Below, piece after piece: positions 10,785-20,609 of a stretch of DNA of 36,444 bases. Each line of letters begins with the position of its first letter. The first letter of the stretch is position 1. The stretch lies in contig JAEENW010000155.1 in the NCBI GenBank assembly GCA_016283945.1, positions 1 through 36,444 on the forward strand, given 5' to 3'. The translations under genes were made by a program, and so were the position numbers. The notes beneath the pieces are model-generated. The model saw nothing but the letters and a program-made list of their open reading frames with translations, was not told the origin of the DNA and did no database searches. The DNA comes from Bacillota bacterium (lineage in GTDB: Bacteria > Bacillota > Clostridia > Peptostreptococcales > Anaerovoracaceae).

Positions 10785-10793
10785 TGGTATAAT
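10785..10793 (+). promoter_or_regulatory. Extended -10 promoter for the nadX cluster
   Basis: TGGTATAAT (TGn-TATAAT) 22 bp before the nadX ATG; no clear -35. Confidence 0.7.
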
Positions 10794-10815
10794 CGAGCAA
10801 ACGGAGGTACCGGAC

Positions 10816-11553
10816 ATGACAAAGGTAGGAATAATCGGAGCCGGAAGGCTCGGAAGCATAGTAAGAGAGGCCATAGAGCAGGGCAAGGCGCCCGAGTGCG
10901 AGCTCGTGGGCGTGGCGTCGAGGAGCCTGGGCGTGAGCGCGCAGGACCTCATAGACCGCGGCGCCTCGATCATCATAGAGGCGTCGAAGCCGGACGCACT
11001 GAAGGAGCAGCTCATAGGGATACTCGAACAGGGCGTGAGCGTGATCCCGCTCTCGACCGGAGCCTTCGCCGACGCGGAGTTCCTCGAGAAGACCAGGGAG
11101 GCGGCCAGAAGGAGCGGCGCCCGCGTATACCTGCCTCACGGGGCGGAGGGCGGCTTCGACCTCGCCGCGACCTTCAGCCTGATCCCGGGAATGAAGGGCA
11201 CAGTGGTACAGTACATCCCCGAGCGCTCCAAGATGCCCGACGGAAACCCGATGAAGGCCCTCCCCGAGAGCTTCAAAGGGACCGCGCTCGAGGGCTTCGC
11301 GCTCTCGCCGTCCCACCTGAACGTGGTAATAGAGACCTCGATAGCCTGCGGAGGCTTTGAGAATACCTTCTACGAGACCAGGATCCCGGCGGACGGGAAG
11401 GGAGGCTTCGCGCTGGAGCTCGAAAACGACGCCGCAGCCGCCGAGATCAGGATAGTGAACAAGCCGCCGAAGGACGGCATCCCGATGATGAGCGTTATAG
11501 CGCTGAGCGCGGTATCCACGCTGAACAGGGTCACCCAGCCGGTGACTTTCTAG
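10816..11553 (+). CDS. nadX: Aspartate dehydrogenase-like NAD(P)-dependent oxidoreductase
   Basis: MTKVGIIGAGRLGSIVREAI Rossmann start; VYLPHGAEGGFDLAATF; ALSPSHLNVVIETSIACGGFENTFYETRI, consistent with the L-aspartate dehydrogenase family. Confidence 0.75.
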   Translation: MTKVGIIGAGRLGSIVREAIEQGKAPECELVGVASRSLGVSAQDLIDRGASIIIEASKPDALKEQLIGILEQGVSVIPLSTGAFADAEFLEKTREAARRSGARVYLPHGAEGGFDLAATFSLIPGMKGTVVQYIPERSKMPDGNPMKALPESFKGTALEGFALSPSHLNVVIETSIACGGFENTFYETRIPADGKGGFALELENDAAAAEIRIVNKPPKDGIPMMSVIALSAVSTLNRVTQPVTF

Positions 11554-11608
11554 GAGCGCGCGTCCAGCCATGAACGTGCGCCGCGTTCCGCGAAGAAGGG
11601 AGCTTCAA

Positions 11609-12187
11609 ATGAAGAGGATAGACATACTGCTTTTCGACGATTTCACCGCGCTGGACGCCTTCGGACCGGCTGAGGTGCTCGGCGGTCTCGAGGACTGCGC
11701 TCTGAGCTTCGTGTCTCTCGCGGGAGGAGAGGTGGGAAACCATCTGGGGCTAAGGGTCATGACGGAGAAGCTCGACCCGGAGGAACCGCGCTTCATACTG
11801 CTCGTCCCGGGCGGCTTCGGCACCAGGCCGGGCTCCAGGGACCCGGAGCTCCTAGGGCTCATCAGAGAGGCCGCGGCGAGCTCCGAGTATCTGCTCAGCG
11901 TCTGCACGGGCTCCGCGCTGCTCGCGGCCGCGGGGCTGCTAGAAGGCCTGCGCGCGACCTCTAACAAGACCGCCTTCGAGTGGGCGTCGGGCTGCGGCCC
12001 CGCCTTCTGGGACAGGCAGGCGCGCTGGGTGCGCGACGGCCGCGTCTTCAGCTCCGCCGGAGTCTCGGCCGGCATAGACATGGCGCTCGGCTTCGTCTCC
12101 GAGATATACGGCGGCGAGAAGGCGGAGTCCATAGCTCGCAGGATAGAGTATCACCGGAATCCCGACGCGGACAGAGATATATTCTAG
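11609..12187 (+). CDS. DJ-1/PfpI family protein (isonitrile-hydratase-like or GATase-1-like domain)
   Basis: MKRIDILLFDDFTALDAFGPAEVLGG; nucleophile-elbow Cys in LLSVCTGSALLAAAGLLEGLRATSNK; ATG 11609 behind AGAAGGGA. Confidence 0.82.
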   Translation: MKRIDILLFDDFTALDAFGPAEVLGGLEDCALSFVSLAGGEVGNHLGLRVMTEKLDPEEPRFILLVPGGFGTRPGSRDPELLGLIREAAASSEYLLSVCTGSALLAAAGLLEGLRATSNKTAFEWASGCGPAFWDRQARWVRDGRVFSSAGVSAGIDMALGFVSEIYGGEKAESIARRIEYHRNPDADRDIF

Positions 12188-12247
12188 GCCGGCAGCTTAA
12201 AGGCACGCGGCCAAGGATAACGCAGTCAAAGATCAAAGGAGGCTGAG

Positions 12248-13405
12248 ATGGAGCTTCACATAGACGCTGAGCGCCTGCTGGAGGACTTCAGGGCGCTGCA
12301 CGCGATGCCCGAACCGGGCTTTCACGAATACAGGACCACGGAGTATCTCAGGAAGAGGCTGGCGGAGGAGGGCTTTGAGCTGCTGCCGCTGACGGAGACG
12401 GGCGCGCTGGCGCTCGCGGACAGCGGGCTTCCCGGACCGTCCTACGCGTTCAGGGCGGATATCGACGCGCTGAGCTTCCTGGACGCCGAGGGCAGGACTT
12501 ATTACAAGCACGCCTGCGGGCACGACTCGCACGCGGCGATGCTTCTCGCCGCGGGGACCGCGCTGAAGAAGGCGGGCATACCGGGGCGCGGCAGGCTCTA
12601 TCTTCTCTTCCAGCCCGCCGAGGAGACCCTTCAGGGAGCAGCCGCGGTGCTCAGAGCCGGGCTGCCCCATCTTGACGGCATGATAGGAATGCACATAAGG
12701 CCGGAATACGAGCTGGCCGAGGGAAAGGCTGCGCCCGAGCTCAGGCACGGCGCGGCGCTTCCGACCAACGTGCGCTTCACGGGCAAGGGCGCGCACGGCG
12801 CGAGGCCCTTCCTCGGAAGGAACGCGCTCTCCGCGGCGGCGCTTGCCGTCACCATGGTCGACGCCCTCGCGAAGGGCTCTGAGGAATACGGCCTGCCGGA
12901 GGCGGATCACTCCGCCTCGGAGGGCAGAGCGATGGAGCTCCCCTGGTCGGCAAAGGCGACGGTATGCTCCACTCCGGGAGGCGTGCACAACCTGATACCG
13001 GAGAGGGTCGAGCTAACCTTCGACCTCAGGGCGAAGGACAACGTGCTCGTCGCCGCTCTCACAGCCGCCGTCGACGATATCTGCGCGAAGGCGGCCTCGC
13101 GCTTCGGCTGCGAGTCTGAGATAAGCCGCCTGACGGGCTACGCGGCGGATTACGATCCCGCGCTCAGCGCTGTCTGCGAGGAGGCCATACGCGAAGTCTT
13201 CGGCGAGGCCTCTCCCTCCTTCAGCACGGTGGGGAGCGAGGACTTCCACATCTATCACGCCGAGGGCGGGATCCCGACGGCGTACATGGCCCTGGGAAGC
13301 GACCTTAAGCCCGGACTGCACGCCCGCGACATGAGCTTCAGCCCCTCCTGCCTGCCCGCGGGAGCCGAGCTCTTCTACAGGGCGGCTGAGAAGCTTCTGG
13401 GTTAG
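12248..13405 (+). CDS. M20 family metallo-amidohydrolase (N-acyl amino acid hydrolase type)
   Basis: 385 aa; HACGHDSHAAMLLAA, LLFQPAEETLQGAA, MIGMHI. Confidence 0.88.
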   Translation: MELHIDAERLLEDFRALHAMPEPGFHEYRTTEYLRKRLAEEGFELLPLTETGALALADSGLPGPSYAFRADIDALSFLDAEGRTYYKHACGHDSHAAMLLAAGTALKKAGIPGRGRLYLLFQPAEETLQGAAAVLRAGLPHLDGMIGMHIRPEYELAEGKAAPELRHGAALPTNVRFTGKGAHGARPFLGRNALSAAALAVTMVDALAKGSEEYGLPEADHSASEGRAMELPWSAKATVCSTPGGVHNLIPERVELTFDLRAKDNVLVAALTAAVDDICAKAASRFGCESEISRLTGYAADYDPALSAVCEEAIREVFGEASPSFSTVGSEDFHIYHAEGGIPTAYMALGSDLKPGLHARDMSFSPSCLPAGAELFYRAAEKLLG

Positions 13406-13453
13406 AGAAGCGGCTCCGCGGACCGAACGGCGCCGGGCGCTCAAAAAGCAAAG

Positions 13454-13482
13454 AAAAAGCAGCACTTCCGTGCTGCTTTTTT
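13454..13482. terminator. Bidirectional intrinsic terminator between convergent genes
   Basis: AAAAAGCAGCAC-TTCC-GTGCTGCTTTTTT. Confidence 0.9.
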
Positions 13483-13612
13483 ATATATCTGCGGGCTCCG
13501 GGCCCGGTATCCGAATGTCTGTCCCGGCGCGGGCGCTAAGCCCTTCCGGGGATGCGCTCAGGCGCTTAGGCACTTAGGCCCTGCCGGGGAGGCGCTCCAT
13601 CTCGGGCGCTTC

Positions 13613-14512
13613 TTACTTCACCCTGTTGAAGCTGCCGTAGGTGCTGTTCACGCCGGAGATGACTGAAAAGCTTCCGGGATAACCGTCGATGATCTTCTCG
13701 CAGTCGACGATCTGGTGGCGGTTGACCACGCAGATGAGCATGCTCTTCTCCTCGCCGCGGTACATGCCGCGCGCGTTGACGAGGGTACAGGCGTGGTGGA
13801 GCTTCTCCATGAGCTCGGCGGCGAGCTCGTTGGGGCTGTCCGTGAAGATCTCGAACTTGATCGCGGCCTTGGCGCCCTTGAGGATGATGTCGCTGATCCA
13901 GGTGCTCACGTAGTTGACGATGATGCAGAGGATGACCGGCGCGTAGGTCCTGCCGTAGACGAAGAAGGACGCGAGGGCGATCGCGGTGTTGATCATGAGG
14001 TTGATCGTGGTGATGTCGTACTCGGGGTTCTTCGCGCGGATGAGGGCGGCGATGATGTCGGTGCCGCCGGTGCTTCCGCCTATCCTGTAGGCGAGGGCGA
14101 AGACAACTCCGAGCACGAAGCCCGCCGCTATCGCCGCCATGATGGCCTCGCCTCCGTCAGTCGCCTTGAAGACGATGTCGCTGAGGTCCATCGAGCGGAA
14201 GATGATGTTGGCGAGCGAGTGTATGATAACGAAGAAGCCGCTGCGGATCGCGAAGCCGCGGTTGAGCTTGCTCCATCCGATGATGAGGAGAGGGATGTTG
14301 ACTATGAGGCTGAAGTATCCGACCTTGAAGCCGAAGAGGTACTGCAGCATGGCTCCGATGCCGCCCAGACCCGCCGGAGCGAAGTCGTTGTAGTAGATGA
14401 AGATCTCGCTGAAGAAGTCCAGCGCCACCGCGAGGACGAATATGAACGCGAGGTCTATTCCGAGCTTTCCCTTTCTGTTTTCTTCCATGTCGGCCACCTG
14501 TTCCTTATCCAC
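13613..14512 (-). CDS. YitT family membrane protein (DUF161 + DUF2179)
   Basis: 299 aa, multiple TM segments; GGSTGGTDIIAALI; C-terminal SMLICVVNRHQIVDCEKIIDGYPGSFSVISGV. Confidence 0.85.
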   Translation of the reverse strand: MDKEQVADMEENRKGKLGIDLAFIFVLAVALDFFSEIFIYYNDFAPAGLGGIGAMLQYLFGFKVGYFSLIVNIPLLIIGWSKLNRGFAIRSGFFVIIHSLANIIFRSMDLSDIVFKATDGGEAIMAAIAAGFVLGVVFALAYRIGGSTGGTDIIAALIRAKNPEYDITTINLMINTAIALASFFVYGRTYAPVILCIIVNYVSTWISDIILKGAKAAIKFEIFTDSPNELAAELMEKLHHACTLVNARGMYRGEEKSMLICVVNRHQIVDCEKIIDGYPGSFSVISGVNSTYGSFNRVK

Positions 14513-14587
14513 GGCTCCGCGTCCGGGAAGCGCCGCCTGCCGGCGGTAAATTTGTTTTTTACAAACAACGAATTGCGTTAATATCTA

Positions 14588-14629
14588 ATAATAGTTGGGT
14601 GTGAAATACAATCCACACCCAACTATTAT
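14588..14629. repeat. Perfect 16-bp inverted repeat spanning the -10 region of the YitT promoter
   Basis: ATAATAGTTGGGTGTG (14588-14603), 10-nt spacer, CACACCCAACTATTAT (14614-14629). Confidence 0.9.
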
Positions 14630-14652
14630 AATCAGCGTTTTCTCTTTGTAAA
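14625..14652 (-). promoter_or_regulatory. Near-consensus sigma-A promoter for the YitT gene
   Basis: Minus strand TTTACA (14652-14647), 16-bp spacer, TATAAT (14630-14625). Confidence 0.75.
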
Positions 14653-14682
14653 GAGTTTTTTTCGCGGAAAAACGAGCTTATT

Positions 14683-15624
14683 TCAGCCCTCCTCGCCCAC
14701 GGTCTGAAGCTTCTCCATGGAGCCGTAGCGCTTGACCAGCTCGGCGAAGTTCTCCTCGTCGTAGAAGCTGAGCTCGCCGTTTCCGAAGGCCTTGGAGACC
14801 TCGATCATGTAGCGGGCGGCTTCCTCGACGTCCATGGGGTGGCTGGCGCCGCTGGCGCAGCCGGGGACCATGGTCTCGGCGGTTATGGCGATGCCGACGC
14901 AGGGCGCGGCGCTCGCGGTCGCGGGCTGGAGTATGGAGTTCATGTGGTAGAGCTTGTTGGCGTAGGGGGTGATGTCCTGCATGGAGAGCGGGAAGACCGC
15001 CGGAAGCTGGCCGGTGGTCACCTGCATGACCTGGAGCAGGTCCTCGGAGACCGGCAGGATCCAGCCCTGCATCACGGTGTTGGAGATGGCGAAGCCCCTC
15101 TTGTTGATGATCCTGTTGCCCTTGGTGGTGTCGACGGTGAGTATGGCGTCGAGCTCGGGGGTGACCTCCTCGCGGTTGACGTCGGCCATCTCGACAGGGG
15201 AGTTCATGAAGGGAACGGGCTTGTGCGGGGTGGTCGGGGCGTGCGGGCAGATCTGCGTGGAGACGAAGACGTCGCCCTTGAGCACGTCGCCCTTGACCTG
15301 CATGTCCAGAAGCTTGGCCGCGCAGGCGAGAGCGCAGAGAGCGCCGTCGCCGTCGGAGACGAAGCCCGTGATCTCGGGGCGGGCGCCTATGCCGCCGAGC
15401 CTTCCGAGCAGGCCGATGGTCGGCGCGCTGCCGCCGGAGGCCTTGCCCTCAGAGCCGGGTATCCTGATCTTTACCATGTCGGTGGTCCCCTTGGGACCTT
15501 CGATCACCTTGATCTCGACGTCGGCGTCGGGCTTAATCCCGAGCAGGTAATCCTTTACCGCCTGGCCGCTCGCGGCGGGGTCGTCGAGGATGTCGAATAG
15601 TTCTATGATCTGTTTGATGAGCAT
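14683..15624 (-). CDS. DUF1177 family protein, function unknown
   Basis: [29 protein letters not shown]...[30 protein letters not shown] 15624 behind GGAAAGGAAA preferred over GTG 15651. Confidence 0.75.
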   Translation of the reverse strand: MLIKQIIELFDILDDPAASGQAVKDYLLGIKPDADVEIKVIEGPKGTTDMVKIRIPGSEGKASGGSAPTIGLLGRLGGIGARPEITGFVSDGDGALCALACAAKLLDMQVKGDVLKGDVFVSTQICPHAPTTPHKPVPFMNSPVEMADVNREEVTPELDAILTVDTTKGNRIINKRGFAISNTVMQGWILPVSEDLLQVMQVTTGQLPAVFPLSMQDITPYANKLYHMNSILQPATASAAPCVGIAITAETMVPGCASGASHPMDVEEAARYMIEVSKAFGNGELSFYDEENFAELVKRYGSMEKLQTVGEEG

Positions 15625-15711
15625 GAGTGTTTCCTTTCCCGGAAGGCTCACAAAAAATGCCGCTCCGTATCGTCAAAAACAATAATAACAGGAATGCGAG
15701 AGCACTGCAAA

Positions 15712-15743
15712 CACTTGCAAGTGCGGGATCAAACAGTTATAAT
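15712..15743 (+). promoter_or_regulatory. Sigma-A promoter of asnS with palindrome over the -35
   Basis: TTGCAA (15715-15720), 17 bp, TATAAT (15738-15743); perfect palindrome CACTTGCAAGTG (15712-15723). Confidence 0.8.
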
Positions 15744-15804
15744 TTTTATGTTGCGCCAAGGGGCGCGAAGTTTTTCCATTTATCGAGTTTTAGAGGTGAA
15801 ACAA

Positions 15805-17202
<1,398 letters not shown>

Positions 17203-17277
17203 ACGGCGCCTGAGGGCCGCGCGCCTTCCGGACCGGAAAGATAAAAAGCAGAATTTACATAGGAGGATTCTTAAAAC

Positions 17278-19200
17278 ATGAAGGGTTACAAGACCGAGAA
17301 CATCAGAAACATCGCTCTGCTCGGGCACGGCAGCAGCGGCAAGACCACCTTCCTTGAGGCCGGTCTCCTCGCTACCGGAGTCATCACCAGGCTCGGCCGC
17401 GTCGAGGACGGAAACACCGTATCCGACTTCGACAAGATGGAGATCGAGAAGGGTTACTCCATCTCCGCCACCATGGTCCCCGTTGAGTACAACAAGGTAA
17501 AGATCAACTTTATCGACACTCCGGGCGTGTTCGACTTCGTGGGAGAGGTCAATTCCGCTCTCAGAGCCGCCGAGGCCGCAGCCATCTTCGTGGACGCTTC
17601 CTCCGGTATCCAGGTCGGAACCGAGAAGGCCTGGAATTACTGCAAGGCCGCCGGCATGCCCAGGTTCTTCGTCATCAACAAGATCGACAAGGACAACGTC
17701 GACATCAGCAGTCTCATCTCAGAGCTCGGGGGAAAGTTCGGCAGCTCCGTCATGACCATGGACGACACCGACTCCATCAACGAGGCGATCGCCGAGACCG
17801 ACGAGGCTCTCATGGAGAAGTTCTTCGAGGGTGAGGAGTTCACCGAGGAGGAGTTCAACAACGGACTCAAGGCCGCTCTCAAGCTGGGCGACATCTGCCC
17901 GGTATTCACCTGCTCCGCCGTCAAGGGCACCGGAGTCAAGGAAGTGCTCGACGCCATGATCAAGTACGTTCCGCATCCCGAAGGGGCCGCCAAGACCGTC
18001 GAGGGCGAAGCCGAGTACGGCGCAGGTCCGACCGCTGCCTTCATCTTCAAGACCATCGCCGATCCGTTCCTCGGAAAGATCTCCCTCGCTAAGGTCGTCC
18101 GCGGCAAGCTGACCCCGGCCATGATGCTCTACAACCCGACCGCTGAGAAGGAAGAGAAGCTCGGCTCCATGTTCTTCATGAGAGGAAAGACTCAGGGAGA
18201 CTGCCCCGAGGCCGTTCCCGGAGACATCGTGGCTCTCGGAAAGCTCCAGTACACCCAGACCGGCGACACCCTCTGCGACAAGGGCAGCATCGTGAGATTC
18301 GCTCCCGTGGAGTATCCGCAGCCGACCCTCTTCACCGCCATCGAGCCGAAGGCCAAGGGCGACGACGCCAAGGTAGCCGCGGGCATCGCGAAGATCAGGG
18401 AAGAGGATCCCTCCTTCGTATATGAGAGGAACGCCGAGACCCGTCAGTCGCTGCTGGGCACCCAGGGCGACATCCAGGCGGGCATCATCCTCTCCAAGCT
18501 CAAGGACAGGTACGGCGCCGACGTCGAGACCGTTCCCCAGAAGGTCGCTTACAGAGAGACCATCAAGGGCACCTCTGACGTCCAGGGCAAGCACAAGAAG
18601 CAGACCGGCGGCAGCGGCCAGTACGGCGACGTCTACGTCAAGTTCAGCCCCAGCACCGAGGAGTTCGAGTTCGCCGACGAGACCGTAGGCGGCTGCGTCC
18701 CCAAGCAGTTCATCCCCGCGGTCGAGAAGGGCCTCAGGGAGTGCATGGAGAAGGGTCCCCTCGCCGGCTGCAAGTGCCAGAACATCAAGGCCACCCTTTA
18801 CTACGGCTCCTATCACGCCGTAGACTCCGATGAAATGTCCTTCAAGCTCGCGGCGTCCATCGCCTTCAAGAAGGGCATCCAGGAGGCTAAGCCCTGCCTG
18901 CTCGAGCCGATCATGAAGGTCAAGGTCGTCGTTCCCGACGATTACACCGGAGACGTCATGGGCGACATGAACAAGCGCCGCGGCAGGATCATGGGAATGA
19001 CCCCGATGGCCGGCGGACTGCAGGAGCTCGACGCCGAGGCTCCGCAGGTCGAGCTGTTCAGCTACGCCAACGACCTCAGGGCGATGACCCAGGCCAGAGG
19101 CTCCTTCACGATGGAGTTCGAGCGCTATGAGGAGGTCCCCGGAAACCTCGCCACCAAGATCATCGAGGCCCACAAGGCCGAGGAAGAGGCGAACGCCTAA
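17278..19200 (+). CDS. EF-G-like GTPase (FusA paralogue), 640 aa
   Basis: P-loop GHGSSGKT, DTPGVFDF, NKID; EF-G domain IV/V-like C-terminus. Confidence 0.9.
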   Translation: MKGYKTENIRNIALLGHGSSGKTTFLEAGLLATGVITRLGRVEDGNTVSDFDKMEIEKGYSISATMVPVEYNKVKINFIDTPGVFDFVGEVNSALRAAEAAAIFVDASSGIQVGTEKAWNYCKAAGMPRFFVINKIDKDNVDISSLISELGGKFGSSVMTMDDTDSINEAIAETDEALMEKFFEGEEFTEEEFNNGLKAALKLGDICPVFTCSAVKGTGVKEVLDAMIKYVPHPEGAAKTVEGEAEYGAGPTAAFIFKTIADPFLGKISLAKVVRGKLTPAMMLYNPTAEKEEKLGSMFFMRGKTQGDCPEAVPGDIVALGKLQYTQTGDTLCDKGSIVRFAPVEYPQPTLFTAIEPKAKGDDAKVAAGIAKIREEDPSFVYERNAETRQSLLGTQGDIQAGIILSKLKDRYGADVETVPQKVAYRETIKGTSDVQGKHKKQTGGSGQYGDVYVKFSPSTEEFEFADETVGGCVPKQFIPAVEKGLRECMEKGPLAGCKCQNIKATLYYGSYHAVDSDEMSFKLAASIAFKKGIQEAKPCLLEPIMKVKVVVPDDYTGDVMGDMNKRRGRIMGMTPMAGGLQELDAEAPQVELFSYANDLRAMTQARGSFTMEFERYEEVPGNLATKIIEAHKAEEEANA

Positions 19201-19215
19201 TAACGAGTCAACGAT

Positions 19216-19251
19216 GGGGGAGCTGCCTCGGCAGCTTCCCCTTTGTTTTTT
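19216..19251 (+). terminator. Intrinsic terminator after the EF-G-like gene
   Basis: GGGGGAGCTGCCTCGGCAGCTTCCCC followed by TTTGTTTTTT. Confidence 0.92.
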
Positions 19252-19275
19252 CGGAAGAAAAGAGGAAATATCCGA

Positions 19276-20595
19276 ATGAGCATACTTGAAAGAGCAAGAA
19301 AATACGAAGATTACGTCATCTCCATGAGGCGCCGCTTCCACGAGGAGCCGGAGCTCTCTGGAGCCGAGTTCAAGACCATGGAGAAGATCGGCGCCGAGCT
19401 CACGGCGATGGGTCTCGAGCACGAGGAGGTCCCAAACGGCGGCATCGCGGCATTCATCCGCGGCGGAAAGGCCGAAAGAGACGCGGCCGGACGCGCCGGC
19501 AGGACCGTGCTCCTCAGGGCCGACATGGACGCGCTCCCCGTGGAGGAGCAGCAGAACCTGAACGGCACGAGGCAGTGCTTCTCGAAGATCCCCGGCGCCA
19601 TGCACGCCTGCGGCCACGACGGCCACACCGCGATGCTCCTCGGCGCCGCGAAGATACTCGATGAGATGAAGGCTGAGCTCGCGGGCGACGTCGTGCTCTG
19701 CTTCGAGAGGAGCGAGGAGACCCGCACCCCGGCGGGCGCGAGGTACATCTGGAAGTGGCTCGCCGACAAAGGCATCGAGCCCGACAGCTGCTACGGCACC
19801 CACGTGTTCTCCAACCTCGACAGCGGCATCGTCGGGATCAACGACGGGCCGATGATGTCCGGCATCAGCCGCTTCGACATCACCATCACCGGCAAGGGCG
19901 GACACGGCTCGCGCCCCGACCAGTCCAACAATCCCATAGACTGCTTCGCCATGATATATCAGCGCATGGAGGCGCTCAGGCTGCTGAAGAACGATCCGTT
20001 CAAGTCCGTGACCGTGTCCGTCGGCAAGCTCCAGAGCGGCATGCAGATCAACGTCATCCCCGAGAGCGTGAGCTTCGGCGGGACCGTCCGCTTCTTCGAC
20101 ATGGAGGAGTCCCACAAGTTCATGGACGCCTTCAGGGAGGCCATAGACGGCTGCGCAAAGCTCTGCGGCTGCAGGATAGACTACGACGTCTTCGAGGACC
20201 CGTTCTACATCTCGACCATTAACGACCCCGCGATGGCGCAGTTCGCGCGCAGGGTCATCAAGGAGGACTTCGGCGACGGAAGCGCCCGGCCCTGCGAGCC
20301 CTGGATGGCCTCCGAGACCTTCGGAGGGTATCTCGCGATGTGGCCCGGCGTGATCTGCCTCCTCGGCGTCAGGTCGGAGGAGAAGGGCAGCGGAGCCGCC
20401 CATCACAACGGCAAGTTCGATCTGGACGAGAGCGTCCTCATCAAGGGCTCCGCCGCGGCGGCGGTCTACGCGTCCAGGTTCCTCGCCGAGGGCGGCGGGA
20501 TCGCTGACAGCAGGAAGGGCGGCAAGCTCTCCCTCGAGGAGCTCCTCATCGCGAACCGCGACGACGAAGCCCGCCTCGAGTTCTTCGGAAAGTAA
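19276..20595 (+). CDS. M20 family metallo-amidohydrolase (second copy)
   Basis: MRRRFHEEPELSGAEFKTMEKI; HACGHDGHTAMLLGAAK; FERSEET at the catalytic Glu-Glu site; start moved to ATG 19276. Confidence 0.88.
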   Translation: MSILERARKYEDYVISMRRRFHEEPELSGAEFKTMEKIGAELTAMGLEHEEVPNGGIAAFIRGGKAERDAAGRAGRTVLLRADMDALPVEEQQNLNGTRQCFSKIPGAMHACGHDGHTAMLLGAAKILDEMKAELAGDVVLCFERSEETRTPAGARYIWKWLADKGIEPDSCYGTHVFSNLDSGIVGINDGPMMSGISRFDITITGKGGHGSRPDQSNNPIDCFAMIYQRMEALRLLKNDPFKSVTVSVGKLQSGMQINVIPESVSFGGTVRFFDMEESHKFMDAFREAIDGCAKLCGCRIDYDVFEDPFYISTINDPAMAQFARRVIKEDFGDGSARPCEPWMASETFGGYLAMWPGVICLLGVRSEEKGSGAAHHNGKFDLDESVLIKGSAAAAVYASRFLAEGGGIADSRKGGKLSLEELLIANRDDEARLEFFGK

Positions 20596-20609
20596 GGAGC
20601 CCGCCGCGC

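Noticed and set aside
14588-14629. Intrinsic terminator for DUF1177
   Set aside because: Long stem but no U-tract on the minus strand; the position over the YitT -10 makes an operator more likely
15625-15804. T-box riboswitch upstream of asnS
   Set aside because: Leader after the predicted promoter is only about 55 nt and no AGGGTGGNACC T-box sequence or specifier stem is visible
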